NCBI GenBank assembly: GCA_903813345.2
Contig: CAIIXF020000006.1
Span: 14,016,348 to 14,080,347, forward strand
Direction: 5' to 3'
DNA: 64,000 bases
From: Owenia fusiformis
Taxonomy: Eukaryota > Annelida > Polychaeta > Sabellida > Oweniidae
Shown here: piece by piece, positions 10,852 through 21,083 of the stretch
Numbering within the stretch: position 1 is the first letter of the stretch
Layout of the letters: every line of letters starts with the position of its first letter
Made by a program: the position numbers and the translations under genes
The notes under the pieces: generated by a model
What the model was told of the DNA's origin: nothing
Databases searched by the model: none
The model's input: only the letters and a program-made list of their open reading frames with translations

Positions 10852-11164
10852 CGACCGAGCCTTCAGTCAAGAGCAGCACGCCCGCTAATTCTGCAGCGCC
10901 CTCAGCGCCAAGAGTCCCACGGCAACAAACAACAGGCCACCTATCAGTGCTGCTGAAAACAGCCCAATTATCGTGATCCCAAACAACAGCCCTGCAATCA
11001 TGGTCACCACTCACACTGTTTCATATTTGAGACAAGATTTGTCTTGTGATTCCTCGGTGCGACATGCATCTGGATCTGATGATCCCTTTCAACGTGAAGT
11101 ATTGACATTTGTTTTAAGGATGCTTGAGATGGTGTTAGAATTGCTCAATAAAATGCAAAAATAA
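10830..11164 (+). CDS. Gene family F, C-terminal region of copy B
   Basis: This holds the shared segment QDDIATEPSVKSSTPANSAA. A frame change near 10910-10975 leads into IPNNSPAIMVTTHTVSYLRQ and then VLRMLEMVLELLNKMQK and TAA. It matches 11690-12029 and 18280-18625. The 18.2-kb copy stays open through the same region, so the frame change here is probably a lesion. The C-terminal end is a short leucine-rich helix. Confidence 0.45.
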
Positions 11165-11224
11165 CTCTCTATACGATAGAATGCATTGTTATCACAAATT
11201 GTTTGCAAAATTGTACAATATATA

Positions 11225-11291
11225 GTTTAGTTCAGTTCAGTTCAGTTCAGTTCAGTTCAGTATCTTTATTTCCTCCACAAAGTAAAGATTT
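11225..11291 (-). repeat. Retroposon 3' terminus with pentanucleotide tail (minus strand)
   Basis: (ttcag)n followed by tatctttatttcctccacaa reads on the minus strand as an AATAAA-type signal followed by (ctgaa)n. Many non-LTR retroposons and SINEs end this way. The same terminus occurs at 12090-12157 and 18687-18730, each time just after a family F C-terminal copy. Confidence 0.6.
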
Positions 11292-11648
11292 TTTAACCAG
11301 CCAAGATTCCTGGGACACTGGAATGGAAACTTACGGAGTAAGTGAACAAATATTTAAGTGTGTATTTAAAACTTCTTTACAAAAAGATGTGAAATACAAG
11401 GTACTTTTTTTTACCCTGGTGTCCGCAAAATATGATCAACTTGAGCTAAAAGGTATCAATTACTTAACATTTTTCTGATACTGTCTAAAATACAATGCAT
11501 TTTCTTTAACCCCCCCCCAAAAAAAATAGTAGTTCCATCAACTTGAGCTACAATGTATTATTTAGAATTCAACTTTTTTTCTCTTATTTTAAAAAACCAT
11601 GCCTATTACGTTTGATATTAAGAGGATATTTTTTTCAAATTTGCTTCA

Positions 11649-12029
11649 GGGATTCCAAATGAGCAGAGTTGAAAAATTACACAGCACGCCACCTAAAAGC
11701 GATCAAGATGACATAGCGACCGAGCCTTCAGTCAAGAGCAGCACGCCCGCTAATTCTGCAGCGCCCTCAGCGCCAAGAGTCCCATGGCAACAAACAACAG
11801 GCCACCTATCAGTGCTGCTGAAAACAGCTCAATTATCGTGGTCCCAAACAACAGCCCTGCCATCATGGTCACCACTCACACCGTTTCATATTTGAGACAA
11901 GATTTGTCTCGTGATTCCTCGGTGCAGCATGCATCTGGATCTGGTGATCCCTTTCAACGTGAAGTATTGACATTTGTTTTAAGGATGCTTGAGACGGTGT
12001 TAGAATTGCTCAATAAAATGCAAAAATAA
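11649..12029 (+). CDS. Gene family F, C-terminal copy 2
   Basis: The acceptor tttgcttcag at about 11649 is followed by GFQMSRVEKLHSTPPKSDQD and the family segment IATEPSVKSSTPANS. As in copy B, the frame shifts near 11775-11800, and the end LRMLETVLELLNKMQK is read in another frame, terminating at 12029. About 190 bp upstream of the acceptor, including a poly-C tract and ccatcaacttgagctacaatg, are shared with the 18.1-kb copy, so the duplication included intron sequence. Probably a non-functional duplicate; function unknown. Confidence 0.45.
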
Positions 12030-12089
12030 CTCTCTATACGATAGAATACATTGTTATCACAAATTGTTTGCAAAATTGTACAATATATA

Positions 12090-12157
12090 GTTTAGTTCAG
12101 TTCAGTTCAGTTTAGTTCAGTTCAGTATCTTTATTTCCTCCACAAAGTAAAGATTTT
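12090..12157 (-). repeat. Retroposon 3' terminus with (ctgaa)n tail
   Basis: Same terminus as at 11225: tttagttcag repeats followed by tatctttatttcctccacaa, read as a tailed 3' end on the minus strand. Confidence 0.6.
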
Positions 12158-12815
12158 AAACGCAATAACATGGAATTACACAACAATAGGTCGAATGCAT
12201 CCAAGACAACTGTTTGACGAATACATGTCTACAGTTACGCTCCGGTGTATTTAACATCATCATAATTTTGATTAATTATCAGTTTATCGTACAATTTTTG
12301 CACAACAATATGCCAAATGCATCCGAGACAACTGTTTGATGAATACATGTTTACAGTTACGCTCCGGTGTATTTAACATCGTCATAATTTCGATTTATTG
12401 TCAGTTTATTGTACAATTTTTGCACAATACACGGCTAGTTAACCCTAGATCTGAAATATGTTTTTTCACATCTCGCATGTTCACTCGTGTCATGTAATGT
12501 TCGATGCCCAAACTCTTTGGAGGGTATGAGTTATCAAATTAGGGTTTGTTCAGTTTTTTGATGTAGCAAGAAGGAAAAAATATTCTACCTGGAAAAAATC
12601 ATCTAAATTAGGAAAAATCATTGGAAAAAGCCTTATCTACACTCTCTGTGAAGCAGAATTGTAGGTATAAGATACTGAAATAACAACTGAGTGACAATTG
12701 GAGGAAAAATATACAGTGTAAATCTCCAAATTCGATAAAACAATGTGACTTCCGGTTTAAATATCACCCATCCAAGAATTTAAAAATTCTGTTGGATTAT
12801 ATATGAACAATATAT
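12158..12815. other. Intergenic stretch shared in part with 18.7-19.05 kb
   Basis: No coding frame of note. The pieces catccgagacaactgtttg and ggctagttaaccctagatct recur at 18.75-19.03 kb, so this is the downstream flank of the family F duplication. A 120-bp segment (gcatcc...acagttacgctccgg...tttaacatc) is itself repeated at about 12195 and 12318. Confidence 0.6.
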
Positions 12816-13229
12816 GATGACAAACCTAGAGGAACTGGTAAAAACGTTGATCTATGGATCAAATTAGAAGCCAAGGGATTAGACAGGATTACAGAGCTCG
12901 AACTTAGAGATGCAATCACTAGCGGTGCTGGAGCATATCTAGGTAATGAAACAATTCTAGAGAAAAACATTCTTGGAATACAGTTTTATCAGCATTCATT
13001 TATTGTATATACAGACAGTCCTAAATCCAAGGCCCTGTTGATATCAATGGGATATATTCTCATTAAGAATAGGCAATATAGACTAAGTGATTATAAGCTG
13101 GAGAAAGACACTTTGGAGTACAAACATAGCAAGGATATCCGAATATCTATACATGGCATTCCATTGCATTATTACCTCCATGTTGTGGTAATTTATATAT
13201 TATCATATGGATTGTATTTTATATTTTAA
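12816..13229 (+). CDS. Retroelement ORF1/gag-like fragment (uncertain)
   Basis: A 137-codon frame contains KNVDLWIKLEAKGLDRITEL, LRDAITSGAGAYLG, then FIVYTDSPKSKALLISMGYI and YRLSDYKLEK. The alternation resembles an RRM-like fold found in some retroelement ORF1/gag proteins, but no diagnostic motif is present. It is followed by direct copies of cctcaagttaggc at 13338, 13377 and 13421, and then by other element fragments. I treat it as part of a decayed retroelement. Confidence 0.35.
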   Translation, partial: DDKPRGTGKNVDLWIKLEAKGLDRITELELRDAITSGAGAYLGNETILEKNILGIQFYQHSFIVYTDSPKSKALLISMGYILIKNRQYRLSDYKLEKDTLEYKHSKDIRISIHGIPLHYYLHVVVIYILSYGLYFIF

Positions 13230-13873
13230 TATTACCATGTTGTGGTTATCTTCCATCCAAGCTTACCCCAATTTCAATTTTATTGTGTATTATTAATACT
13301 ACGACCACATTGTGGATATTTTTAATAAAATATTTGCCTCAAGTTAGGCTTTAATTTGCCATTCAACCATTTTTACCTCAAGTTAGGTTTATTTGTTTTT
13401 TAACTAAGTTATTGGATGCCTCAAGTTAGGCAACAACTTTTTTTACTGTTTTTTGCACCTGCTCTAGCTGCTAGCTGCTAACCAGTTATAGTTTTACCCT
13501 TTTCCAATCCAAGAATATTTACTATACAAGAATCCAGTTTGAGTAAAATCTCCTTTGTTGAACAAGGTATTTAACTTTTCATTCTTATACTTCTGAATTA
13601 ATCCTATTTGTATCAATTTTGAATAATAATTTATTTCTAGAGTTCTTTCTTTTTTTGTATTTGTATTTTGTATTATATCCCATTTATAAACTTTATCCAA
13701 TTTTGATTGTTAAAAATAAACAACAACAATATTTCTTAACGAACTTCTAAGCTAACCTTCATTACTTTCAGCTATCCAGCAATACACACTAACTTTTGCT
13801 ATACATTTTCCTTTTTTCTTCTATTCCAGACAGGTGTCAACCAAACCCTCCCTACCCATACAATGTCTGACAG

Positions 13874-14122
13874 GTGTCATTCCCTCGTTATTTGAGACAA
13901 TCAAAAAATCCCTCTAAACAAGAATTACATGAAATGATGTTAGAGAGCCAATCAAGAACTGTTCATGTTAAACTGTTAGGTCACAGCTTCATTTCGAGAA
14001 TGAGAAATCACAATATGGTCGCTTTTCATCTAAAGAGAGACAAAGTGGTCCCTTATTATGCTACTAAACCTGGGGGAAAGATTGAGGAACTCCGAATAGG
14101 ATCCCTTTTTACAATGTGGTGA
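13874..14122 (+). pseudogene. Retroelement fragment with GHSFISRMRN motif
   Basis: An 82-codon frame contains HVKLLGHSFISRMRNHNM. A G-H-S-[FY]-[IV]-x-R motif begins the SGNH-hydrolase-like domain carried by several invertebrate retroelements. Here only the first strand of such a domain is present, and the frame ends soon after. Assignment rests on this one motif. Confidence 0.35.
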
Positions 14123-14930
14123 AAATGATATTTCTGATACTACCCCTATTCTGGGAACGGGAAGGAAAAACATGGAAGGAAAGATTTGAGAAAACATTAG
14201 GAGGAAGACATTGAAGGTGACATTTGGGGAAAACATAAAAAGAGAGATTTTGAAGATTTGAACATTTGAGAAGAACTTGTAAAAAAATTAACTTGAACTT
14301 TTGAATATAAAATTCTTGAGTACAATTAAGTACAAGTAAGGTAACATTTACGGATCGTGCACTTATTGATAATTTGTTTACTTTTGGATAATTTATCTTC
14401 TTCGGAACGCTTTTGAAACGGCATCATTTTTATTCTGAAACTTTAAATAATAACTGAATAATTTGACCTTATTTTACTCATCTTTTCATTCGCGATATCA
14501 AGTTCATATAAAATCACAAAAGGGGATTCAGCGGCATTGATCTCATGATTTCATATTGTCACATTATTATATTATCACAGTATCGATGCATTTTTATACT
14601 ATCATAGCATTAACAGCTCAAATTATATCTCAAATTGAATTAAGTCTTTGGGTTTTTGAGAGTAATTCTAATTGTACTTCAATTGTTTCTACTCAGGTTC
14701 TTATCGTATTTTTGAATTGAGGTTTTTATTCCTCTCCCGTATTGTAGAAGGAGAATAAATACGATTGTTTTATTTAGAAAAGTTGTTTTCTTTTGACTTG
14801 ATTTGACGTATATCATTAACATTTCAGAACATTTCAGGATAAGTTCAAATTATATTTTTATTCTTTAACGACTTTATTTGTTACTCCATACTTCTGAGTA
14901 AGCTAGTTCTTCAACAATCCTCATGACAAA

Positions 14931-15152
14931 TTGCCAAGCGAAAGTCAAGAATTTAAGTATAAAAAGCGATATGATCAAAAAAATGTTCCTCAATATTTGG
15001 TGAAATGGAAGAATTATGATTCATCTCATAACTCATATGTACGTTATGAAGATTTATCCAGAGATATGCAAGATTTTGTAGACAATAATGAAATATTGGT
15101 TGAAAAGTATAAGCGAAAGAAAAGAAGAGATAAATTAACTTTGTGTAAATGA
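14931..15152 (+). pseudogene. Chromodomain fragment of a Ty3/gypsy integrase
   Basis: The frame contains PQYLVKWKNYDSSHNSYVRY followed by EDLSRDMQDFVDNNEIL. This matches the chromodomain pattern (YLVKWKGY...NTWEP..L....LI..F) found at the C-terminus of chromoviral integrases. The usual W-E-P segment is changed to SYVRYED. It ends in a basic tail (KYKRKKRRDK). No integrase core is adjacent. Confidence 0.7.
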
Positions 15153-15903
15153 AGGATTTTACAAGGACACATCCATGTGCCTCTTATGATCTTTCTAAAC
15201 AAATACATTTTCAGATTGCCTTAATTGGTTGTCTTGTAAATTTGTTGGCCAAGCATTTTTACCAATTTGTTTAATTAGATCATATATTTACATAAAATGA
15301 GTGCTATTTTATTAATTATTAAAATGGAAGAAAGGAATTTGCGCAGTTTTTAATGTTATATTGAATGAATTATGAAGAAATAGTTTACGAACAAAGAGTA
15401 TGATTTGGGAAAACAAAGCTGGTGTGACATATAAGAATAATAATTGTTGATAAATCGCTAACCCCGATTTCTTTTATTTTTTTTATTTCATGTATGAAAT
15501 TATGTTGAGTCTTGTATTAGACGTAAACATATTAAGAAATCTGATTTTGGATTTTTACGTTTACACTACCTTTTGACATCAATGACGATACGTAGAGTTA
15601 ATCCAATCAAGGCTATTGGTTGCGTGGGAGATTTAAGATTAATAAGTGTTTTGGAATGTGCTGTGTAATTCAACCATTTGGAAGATGTAGTTAAATGATA
15701 ATGTGTATAATATAATCTTTTTGGAGATCGTAGGAATAACATTGGTCAATGGAAGTATAAATCTCGCTATCTTTTGAAATCAGATCAAGGTTTATATTAT
15801 ATAAACAAAATCTGGTATTTCCAAAGTATTCACTTTTCTCAAATGATGCAATACATTTCGAGTCAACAGCGAGTAATATATTATCTGAATTCTTTCTTTA
15901 AAA

Positions 15904-16678
15904 TGCCTAATAACAGAAATTTGCAATATGTCTTTGTAACACGTGCAGAAATACAGGCCATTAAACAGGAACGGGACCAGGCAAAAGACAAAAATGTCAA
16001 ATTGGAGGAGGGACAGAAAATGATGGAAAACAAGCTGCATCTGCACATGTATTGTTCAGAAAAAACGCGTACTTAAAACTTCAAAATGATCAACTGCAAC
16101 AGCAAGTGGGAATGTTAAAACCATTTTACATGGCTTGAAAACGGATGATGATGGAAGATGATAAACGATTTAAGGACTTGATGAGACAGATCTGCTCATC
16201 TTGCCAGAGCATAAACATGAGCAACCACAAAAGCAGCAACAGAAACCACATCAGCAGCAGCATCAGCAGTTACATCAGCATCAACAACAGCATCTACATC
16301 AACAGCAAGCACATCCACAGCAACAACAAATGAATCTACAACAACCCAGACATCACAAACAACCACGGACAAATCCGTTGCCATCTATCCCTACTCCAAA
16401 CATTATCCCATTACAAAGCAAACAAAATTTAACAATATTTAATGATAAAGTCAGTAATTTGACTAACGTAGTAGTGCAAAATGCTCAAACGTTACCCAAT
16501 CAAACATTGAAATTTTCAACTAACAGAAAAAAAAATCAACAAATAGTAAAAATACAATCATCATCAAAATCATCCTTACACTTGAACGTCCAGAATTTTG
16601 TTCTCCATTATCGATCAGAATTTTCTGTAAGTAAGCTGTTTTATGGTTTTTGGGCCATCCCACCAACCCCATCCTAAA
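15904..16678 (+). pseudogene. Coiled-coil plus Gln/His-rich gag-like sequence, frame-broken
   Basis: A frame from 15904 begins MPNNRNLQYVFVTRAEIQ and enters a coiled coil (IKQERDQAKDKNVKLEEGQK). It continues after a frame change near 16060 (LKLQNDQLQQQVGMLKPFYM, then a stop), and after a further change near 16200 becomes a long Gln/His tract (HQQQHQQLHQHQQQHLHQQQ) and a Pro/Asn-rich segment to 16678. Coiled coil followed by a Q-rich region is common in gag-like proteins, but no zinc knuckle is seen. Breaks in frame suggest a relic. Confidence 0.45.
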
Positions 16679-17280
16679 CACCTAAATGTCAGGTAAGCAT
16701 AATTTTGCGCCTTAGATTTGGATCATAAGATCTTTGGAGGTGTAGCAGCTAATTAGCCCTTAGCCAAATCAATTAGTAGTTCAAGCTAATTAGGAAACTA
16801 ATTAGCATACTAGTACCTAGCCATTTCATCTTTCATTGAAACTAAGGGCTGTTTAGTTCAAACTAAATTGTATTATTTAATTATTTGTACTGTAAACTTT
16901 AAATGTACGACTCCCACAGGCAAAACCCAATTTTATATATTAGTAGGAACAAGTAGCATAAAAGTGGATAACCCCTTTTTGAAGTTTTTAAATGAATATA
17001 CACTTTTTAGTGACCAACACTGAAAATTAGATAACACAGATCAGCTCTCGACGTCATAGATCACTTCTGATGATGATGTCTACCCGCATTATAATTATGC
17101 GAATTTTTTGGGCGCCAGTTTTCTGCGCCCAAAATTAACTTTTTACGATCATTCATTTTCATTCATTTTTACAAAGACAATCCTAACAGTATACACGTAG
17201 AGCGACATTTAGCATAAATAATACAAAAATGGTCCCTTATATCTTAAAATTTGGGCATTGAGTGAAGTGCAGAAACTAGG

Positions 17281-17842
17281 AATGTATGGGATGCATTAAA
17301 TTGTTTCCATAGAACTGGACGTTAGTTTGGTACCACCACCTTACATGAGACAGTGGAACAAACTTATACAGTCTGTCACAGGCGTGTTGGAAGGGGACGT
17401 ACAAGCATAGCGCTTTCATTATAAAGTAGAGGCTGTGAATGTTGTTGATGGCTGAGACATACATATTGGACTGTTTTTGACCAGCAATGAAAATGGTCTG
17501 GAGGTTGAGAACCACCTTGTGGGGTATGACGAACTAAGACAAACTGAGATTGAGTATCAGACCTGTGTTTTGTGGAGATTGCCCTATAGATAGGGTTGAT
17601 GTTGTTACTAGGTTAAAGAGATCGCTGCTAATACCCGCTAACACATAGGTCCCTATTCACATTGAGATAAACATGGATAGAATCAGAGCATATGCTCCAG
17701 GTGTTGACTATACAAAACAATAACAGATGCCGATAAGGCCATTCTTCGTCATCACCAATATTGTAGAAGTACATTTTTTAACTTTATTGGCATGGGAATA
17801 TGGGGACCCGCAAGCTACAATATGGCAATGGTGATATGTGTT
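17281..17842 (+). pseudogene. Unidentified protein-coding relic (~190 codons, several stops)
   Basis: One plus-strand frame reads as good protein for about 100 codons with three isolated stops: SLVPPPYMRQWNKLIQSVTG, then VLEGDVQA, RFHYKVEAVNVVDG, DIHIGLFLTSNENGLEVENH. After a shift near 17585 it continues as VDVVTRLKRSLLIPANT, IHIEINMDRIRAYAPGVDYT and MPIRPFFVITNIVEVHFLTL. The persistent amino-acid-like composition around single stops marks a decayed gene or element protein. I do not recognise the family. Confidence 0.45.
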
Positions 17843-17883
17843 GTAGCGTTAACACATGTATTTGATGGTATACCACCACCATG

Positions 17884-18015
17884 CTTATGTAACAATCACT
17901 TACTCCAATGCTTATGTAACAATCACTTGAACTTATTCCAATGCTTATGTAACAATCACTTGAACTTATTCCAATGCTTATGTAACAAGCACTTATCGCA
18001 GTGGTTATGTAATAC
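17884..18015 (+). repeat. Tandem repeat, 28-33 bp, four copies
   Basis: Units start cttatgtaacaatcactt and differ by the insert gaacttattccaatg. The last unit is diverged (cagtggttatgtaat). Confidence 0.85.
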
Positions 18016-18239
18016 ACTTAGCGGATTAATGGATGACGTCATACACCGGTTTTTGAATTTTAATGGCTGCCCATCTACAGATCAATATATTTTCTTTAAC
18101 CCCCCCCCCAAAAAATAGTAGTTCCATCAACTTAAGCTACAATGTATCATTTAGAATTCAACTTTTTTTCTCTTATTTTAAAAAATTATGCCTTTTAAGT
18201 TTGATATTAAGAGGATGTTTTTTTTCAATTTTGCTTCAG

Positions 18240-18625
18240 GGATTCTAAATGAGCCGAGTTTAAACTTAGGCAGCATGCCACCTAAAAGCGATCAAGATGA
18301 CATAGCGACCGAGCCTTCAGTCAAGAGCAGCATGCCCCCTTATTCTGCAGCGCCCTCAGTTTCTTACGGGACTCCCACAACAACAAACAACTGGCCACCT
18401 ATCAGTGCTGTTGAAAACAGCCCTATTATCGTGGTCCCAAACAACAGCCCTGCCGCCATCATGGTCGCCACTCACACCGTTTCATCTTTGAGACAAGATT
18501 TGTCTCACAATTCCTCGGTGCGGCCTGCATCTGGATCTGGTGATCCCTTTCAACCTGAAGTATTGATGTTTGCTTTAAGGTTGCTTGAGACGGTGTTAAA
18601 ATTGCTCAATAAAATGCAAAAATAA
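18240..18625 (+). CDS. Gene family F, C-terminal copy 3 (intact frame)
   Basis: This is the only copy whose frame stays open from the acceptor (tttgcttcag at about 18239) to the stop. Order: GILNEPSLNLGSMPPKSDQD; a linker with SVKSSMPPYSAAPS; PPISAVENSPIIVVPNNSPA; ATHTVSSLRQDLSHNSSVRP; and the helix LRLLETVLKLLNKMQK before TAA. An earlier in-frame ATG at 18188 lies before the acceptor and is probably intronic. It is preceded by the same upstream block as copy 2. The N-terminal exon type seen at 10.4 kb is not found just upstream. Function unknown. Confidence 0.5.
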
Positions 18626-18686
18626 CTCTCTATACGATAGAATACATTGTTATCACAAATTGTTTGCAAAATTGTACAATATATAG

Positions 18687-18730
18687 TTTAGTTCAGTTCA
18701 GTATCATTATTTCCTCCACAAAGTAAAGAT
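18687..18730 (-). repeat. Retroposon 3' terminus, shortest tail
   Basis: Same terminus as at 11225 and 12090 but with only two ttcag units before tatcattatttcctccacaa. Confidence 0.55.
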
Positions 18731-19052
18731 TTTAAACACAACAATATGTTGAATGCATCGGAGACAAACCATTTGGTGCATTTTACATCACCTTAATTTC
18801 GATTTATTGTCAGTTTATCGTACAATTTTTTTCCATAACAATTTGTAAATACAATATATGTAAATATAATATTACTCCTTTAACACCACTCCTTTAATTT
18901 CCAAAGTAAAGTATTAAAGTAGCGGTGTACGATAAAACCATGTATCTTTTCAATTATGTTTAAATTACCGCTTGGCTACTTATTTCGGCTAGTTAACCCT
19001 AGATCTGAAATATGTTTTTTCACATCTCGCATGTTCATCTCGCGTCATCTAG

Positions 19053-19561
19053 GAAGAGGGCATTAGTACACCGTCAGAAATGAGAACTGCTTCAGAAGAT
19101 ATTGTTTTAAAGAAGAGGGCATTAGTACACCGTCAGTAATGAGATGTGCTTCAGAAGATATTGTTCTGAGGAAGAGGGCATTAGTACACCGTCAGTAATG
19201 AGAACTGCTGCAGAAGAAAGATATTGTTCTGAGGAAGAGGGCATTAGTACACCGTCAGTAATGAGAACTGCTACAGAGGAAAGATATTGTTCTGAGGAAG
19301 AGGGCATCAGTACACCGTCAGTAATGAGAACTGCTGCAGAAGAAAGATATTGTTTTGAGGAAGAGGGCATTAGTACACCGTCAGTAATGAGATGTGCTTC
19401 AGAAGATATTGTTCTGAGGAAGAGGGCATCAGTACACCGTCAGTAATGAGAACTGCTACAGAAGATATTGTTTTGAGGAAGAGGGCATTAGTACACCGTC
19501 AGTAATGAGAACTGCTGCAGAAGAAAGATATTGTTTTGAGGAAGAGGGCATCAGTACACTG
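19053..19561 (+). repeat. 59/63-bp tandem array, left part (nine units)
   Basis: Units begin gaagagggcattagtacacc at 19053, 19112, 19171, 19234, 19297, 19360, 19419, 19478 and 19541. Spacing alternates between 59 and 63 bp through a 4-base indel (agaagaaagatatt versus agaagatatt). The array continues at 20784 after a transposon insertion. The open frame 19144-19446 reads 21-residue repeats but is a by-product of unit length. Confidence 0.95.
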
Positions 19562-19832
19562 TAGTGGTGTCAATTAACCGCTTGAGCATTAACCGGTTAA
19601 CCGGGGTTTTTTACCGGTTAAAGTCGGTTAACCGGCGGGAAATTTGAACTTATAATTTCAAATGAAATCTTCATCTTCGATCTTGAAAGTTGAAAAAATT
19701 GGAAAAATGATATATCGGCGTTTATTTTTTACGTTCGTCAAGCTTTACGCTATTCTATGTAAGTAAGCGCGGGAAAGCAATGTGGCAGGGATTAAAGTTG
19801 CTGATTGGATGTTTGTAAGGAATTATCGGACC

Positions 19833-20461
19833 TTATCCCGTTCCCGGACTATAGTCCTGCACTGATCGCATTCATTTGCCTGTACGATTACAACTTGGGA
19901 GAATTATCTACGCCCCTTACACTTAAGATACCTACCTCAATGCATTATAGAACTCAAGATGTAACTTCTAATATATTGGAACCGCCGATTGTCTGGGTAT
20001 ATCGGCAGAACGGGAACATTTTCTCTTTTTCATCGAGAGAGATTCCATCACTTTTCAAAATGGCGGTTGGATTTAAAAGGGGAATCCCCCGTTTGGCTGT
20101 CCCGGATGTAGCCCGGAAGTACCAATATGGAGGAATTTGACGGTTGAAATAAGTTAAATGTTACACGCAAATATTTACCCTTTGCATTCGTTTGACTTCA
20201 CTTCTTAAAAGAGAGCTTCGTAGTTTAACTAGACTCTGCACGCAGGGTAGCAAATATTACGATCAAAAACGAAAATGTCTTCGTTCTGCCGATAAACCCA
20301 GACAATTGTGGATTCAACTACACGAAAAGAATGCTAAATTACCAAGGAATCTATTGAAGTAGGTATCTGAAGTGTAAGATCAGTAAAAAATTCTCCCATG
20401 TTGTAATCGCACAGGCAAAAGATTGAGATGTTCACAGGACCATAGTCCGGGAACGGGATAA
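19833..20461. mobile_element. Fold-back element, family FB1, copy 1 (629 bp)
   Basis: Long inverted repeats start ttatcccgttcccggactat on the left and, read inward from the right, the same with catagtcc variants. The arms extend about 250 bp each. The exact 8-bp TSD atcggacc is at 19825-19832 and 20462-20469. The open frame 19805-20140 crosses its left arm and recurs on the other strand at 31206-31502, so it is arm sequence, not a gene. A third element is nested inside at 20176-20249. Confidence 0.92.
20176..20249. mobile_element. TACCCT MITE, short copy (74 bp), innermost insertion
   Basis: Ends taccctttgcattcg and tctgcacgcagggta. Exact 9-bp TSD gcaaatatt at 20167-20175 and 20250-20258. 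It consists of the first 46 and last 28 bp of the 378-bp element at 26816-27193, so it is an internal-deletion derivative. The sister fold-back copy at 30939-31483 lacks it and shows the empty site. A 9-bp TSD would suit Mutator-like or Merlin-like transposition; the family is not settled. Confidence 0.9.
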
Positions 20462-20783
20462 ATCGGACCTATCACATCTATGAGTAGCTCACATGAAACT
20501 GACGCTTGAAAAACAAACAGATTAAAATGCAAAGTAAGCGCGGGAAAGCAATGTGGCAGGGATTAAAGTTGCTGATTGGATGTTTGTAAGGAGTTATGGG
20601 ACTTATGACATGTATGAGTAGCTTACGTGAAACTGACACCATAAAACCAAACGGATTAGCATGCAAAATAAGCGCGGGAAATAACAGAATTATACACGGT
20701 CAACTAACCGCCCATAAAAACTCAGACCGGTCAAGGCATTATCGGCGGTTAACCGGTTAACCGGTTAATACTTGACACCTCTA

Positions 20784-20950
20784 GTACACTGTCAGTAATG
20801 AGAACAGCTATAGATGAAAGATATTGTTTTGAGGAAGAGGGCATTAGTACACCGTCAGTAATGAGAACTGCTACAGAAGAAAGATATTGTTCTGAGGAAG
20901 AGGGCCTTAGTACACCCTCAGTAATGAGAACTGCTGCAGAAGAAAGATAA
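20784..20950 (+). repeat. 59/63-bp tandem array, right part
   Basis: The array resumes at the duplicated target site, with units beginning at 20834 and 20897 (63 bp apart), and ends near 20950. Confidence 0.9.
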
Positions 20951-21083
20951 ATTCTACCCTGGGCCCCTAAAATACAGGCTTAAAACGACATTGGTCGTGG
21001 GCCCGGCGGTTTGGGAGGCTTGCCAGCGGATTTCCTACACGCCTCGGTGGTTAATCCCTTCTTATCTCGCCTGATTAATTATT

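Larger units (their letters stand above)
19562..20783. mobile_element. Non-autonomous hAT-type element (1,222 bp) with exact 8-bp TSD
   Basis: The ends are inverted repeats: tagtggtgtcaattaacc on the left and, reading inward, tagaggtgtcaagtattaacc-like on the right. Target-site duplication gtacactg flanks both sides exactly (19554-19561 and 20784-20791), inside the 59/63-bp array. An 8-bp TSD and a TAG-N-GGTGTCAA terminus are characteristic of hAT elements. The interior is rich in accggttaaccgg palindromes near each end and holds a subterminal unit (taagcgcgggaaagcaatgt) at 19760, 20532 and, partial, 20669. No transposase is encoded. It carries a second insertion (19833-20461). Confidence 0.92.

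Noticed and set aside
19144-19446. Protein of 21-residue repeats (EEEGISTPSVMRTAAEERYC)
   Set aside because: Unit lengths of 59 and 63 bp do not keep one frame across the array; the complementary strand is open as well. Satellite-type array, not a gene.
19805-20140. 111-codon frame, repeated on the other strand at 31206-31502
   Set aside because: Lies in the arm of the FB1 fold-back element and crosses its boundary; no intact frame is shared by all copies.
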